In this document: positions 63,761 through 64,000 of the stretch, one piece after another
Layout: each line of letters starts with the position of its first letter
How positions within the stretch are numbered: position 1 is the stretch's first letter
Source: CAWBJP01 sp963789165
GTDB taxonomy: Bacteria > Actinomycetota > Acidimicrobiia > IMCC26256 > BP-133
Assembly (NCBI GenBank): GCA_963789165.1
Contig: CAWBJP010000010.1
Location: forward strand, 1 to 64,000
DNA: 64,000 bases
Reading direction: 5' to 3'
Position numbers and translations under genes: made by a program
The notes under the pieces: generated by a model
What the model was told of the DNA's origin: nothing
What the model saw: the letters and a program-made list of their open reading frames with translations, nothing else
The model's database searches: none

Positions 63761-64000
63761 GAGCGACGTTTCGACTGCCGTGATCACCGGGTTCGTGAGT
63801 GCCTTCACCATGTTCCTGGCCGTGGTCGCCTTCACGAGCCGTCAGTGTCGGGATGTGAAGTCCGAACTGAGCCGTCAGTGTCGGGACGTGAAGTCCGAAC
63901 TGAAGGAAGACATCGGTTCCCTCCGGGCTGACGTGGGCGAGCTCCGGACAGAGGTGAGGACCGACATCCGTCGGCTGGATGAGAAGTTCGAGCGCCTGAT
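63759..64000 (+). CDS. Membrane-anchored hendecad coiled-coil protein, copy 2, cut by window end
   Basis: ATG 63759 follows GAGGAGAGG. The first 80 residues are visible: MSDVSTAVITGFVSAFTMFL, then AVVAFTSRQCRDVKSELSRQ, CRDVKSELKEDIGSLRADVG and ELRTEVRTDIRRLDEKFERL. The N-terminal helix is similar to copy 1, but it has fewer hendecads before the RRLDEKFERL helix and carries a duplicated SRQCRDVKSEL unit with two Cys residues. The 3' end lies outside the window. Confidence 0.7.
   Translation, partial: MSDVSTAVITGFVSAFTMFLAVVAFTSRQCRDVKSELSRQCRDVKSELKEDIGSLRADVGELRTEVRTDIRRLDEKFERL

Overview
The window is a high-GC (roughly 70%), densely coded bacterial segment. Its gene content fits an actinobacterium: an OmpR/histidine kinase pair, a PASTA-domain Ser/Thr kinase, a SARP regulator fused to a nucleotide cyclase and an ATPase, mycothiol-dependent maleylpyruvate isomerase-like proteins, and B12-dependent mutase and methionine synthase. 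Class Acidimicrobiia is my best guess from overall gene flavour; no marker gene in the window proves it. Many genes carry a TAnnnT hexamer 6-9 nt before the start codon and no Shine-Dalgarno sequence, the pattern of leaderless actinobacterial mRNAs.

Layout. 1-1464: 3' part of cydA and a truncated cydB (cytochrome bd oxidase). 1465-9152 (minus strand): a branched-chain amino acid type ABC transporter operon (binding protein, fused LivH-LivM permease, LivG, LivF) followed by a secreted membrane-anchored protein, a small membrane protein and a ferredoxin fragment. 9269-12928: SCP2-like protein, PASTA kinase, small membrane proteins. 12976-15807: orphan MT-A70 methyltransferase and NAD-dependent DNA ligase. 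15838-18726: secreted Pro-rich protein divergent from a two-component system. 18958-21875: small protein, Lys/Ala/Pro-repeat protein, membrane protein, RidA. 21940-23566: mobile-element scar, an IS630 transposase remnant next to a solo TnpB. 23591-28590: SDR, MnmA and cysteine desulfurase (tRNA thiolation pair), PaaK-like ligase, two small proteins. 28647-33635: methylmalonyl-CoA mutase-type large subunit and two tandem GT-C-like membrane proteins. 33865-41717: SARP-cyclase-ATPase regulator, two divergent DinB/MDMPI-type proteins, a conserved protein and a secreted FnIII protein. 41755-43795: sirtuin and a rhodanese-ThiF protein. 43823-54244: a polysaccharide/cell-surface glycan island (methyltransferase, deacetylase, double-domain glycosyltransferase, three tandem paralogous glycosyltransferases, membrane protein). 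54248-56567: TauE-type exporter divergent from a metallo-beta-lactamase/rhodanese protein (sulfur metabolism). 56599-62822: leucyl aminopeptidase, PduO-type adenosyltransferase, YbaK deacylase, MetH. 62890-64000: duplicated small coiled-coil membrane protein cassette with a possible transposase scrap between the copies.

Connections. The adenosyltransferase would supply adenosylcobalamin to the mutase, and MetH also uses cobalamin, so the organism depends on B12. MnmA and cysteine desulfurase form a sulfur relay. The glycan island looks like one locus built around a 138-bp divergent intergenic region.

Sequence quality is uneven. In 1-5500, 13080-15700 and 28800-30110 reading frames break about every 30-150 bp, mostly by single extra bases, while conserved motifs survive in alternating frames. 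I read this as uncorrected sequencing error, not gene decay. Coordinates of those genes are reconstructed across frames.
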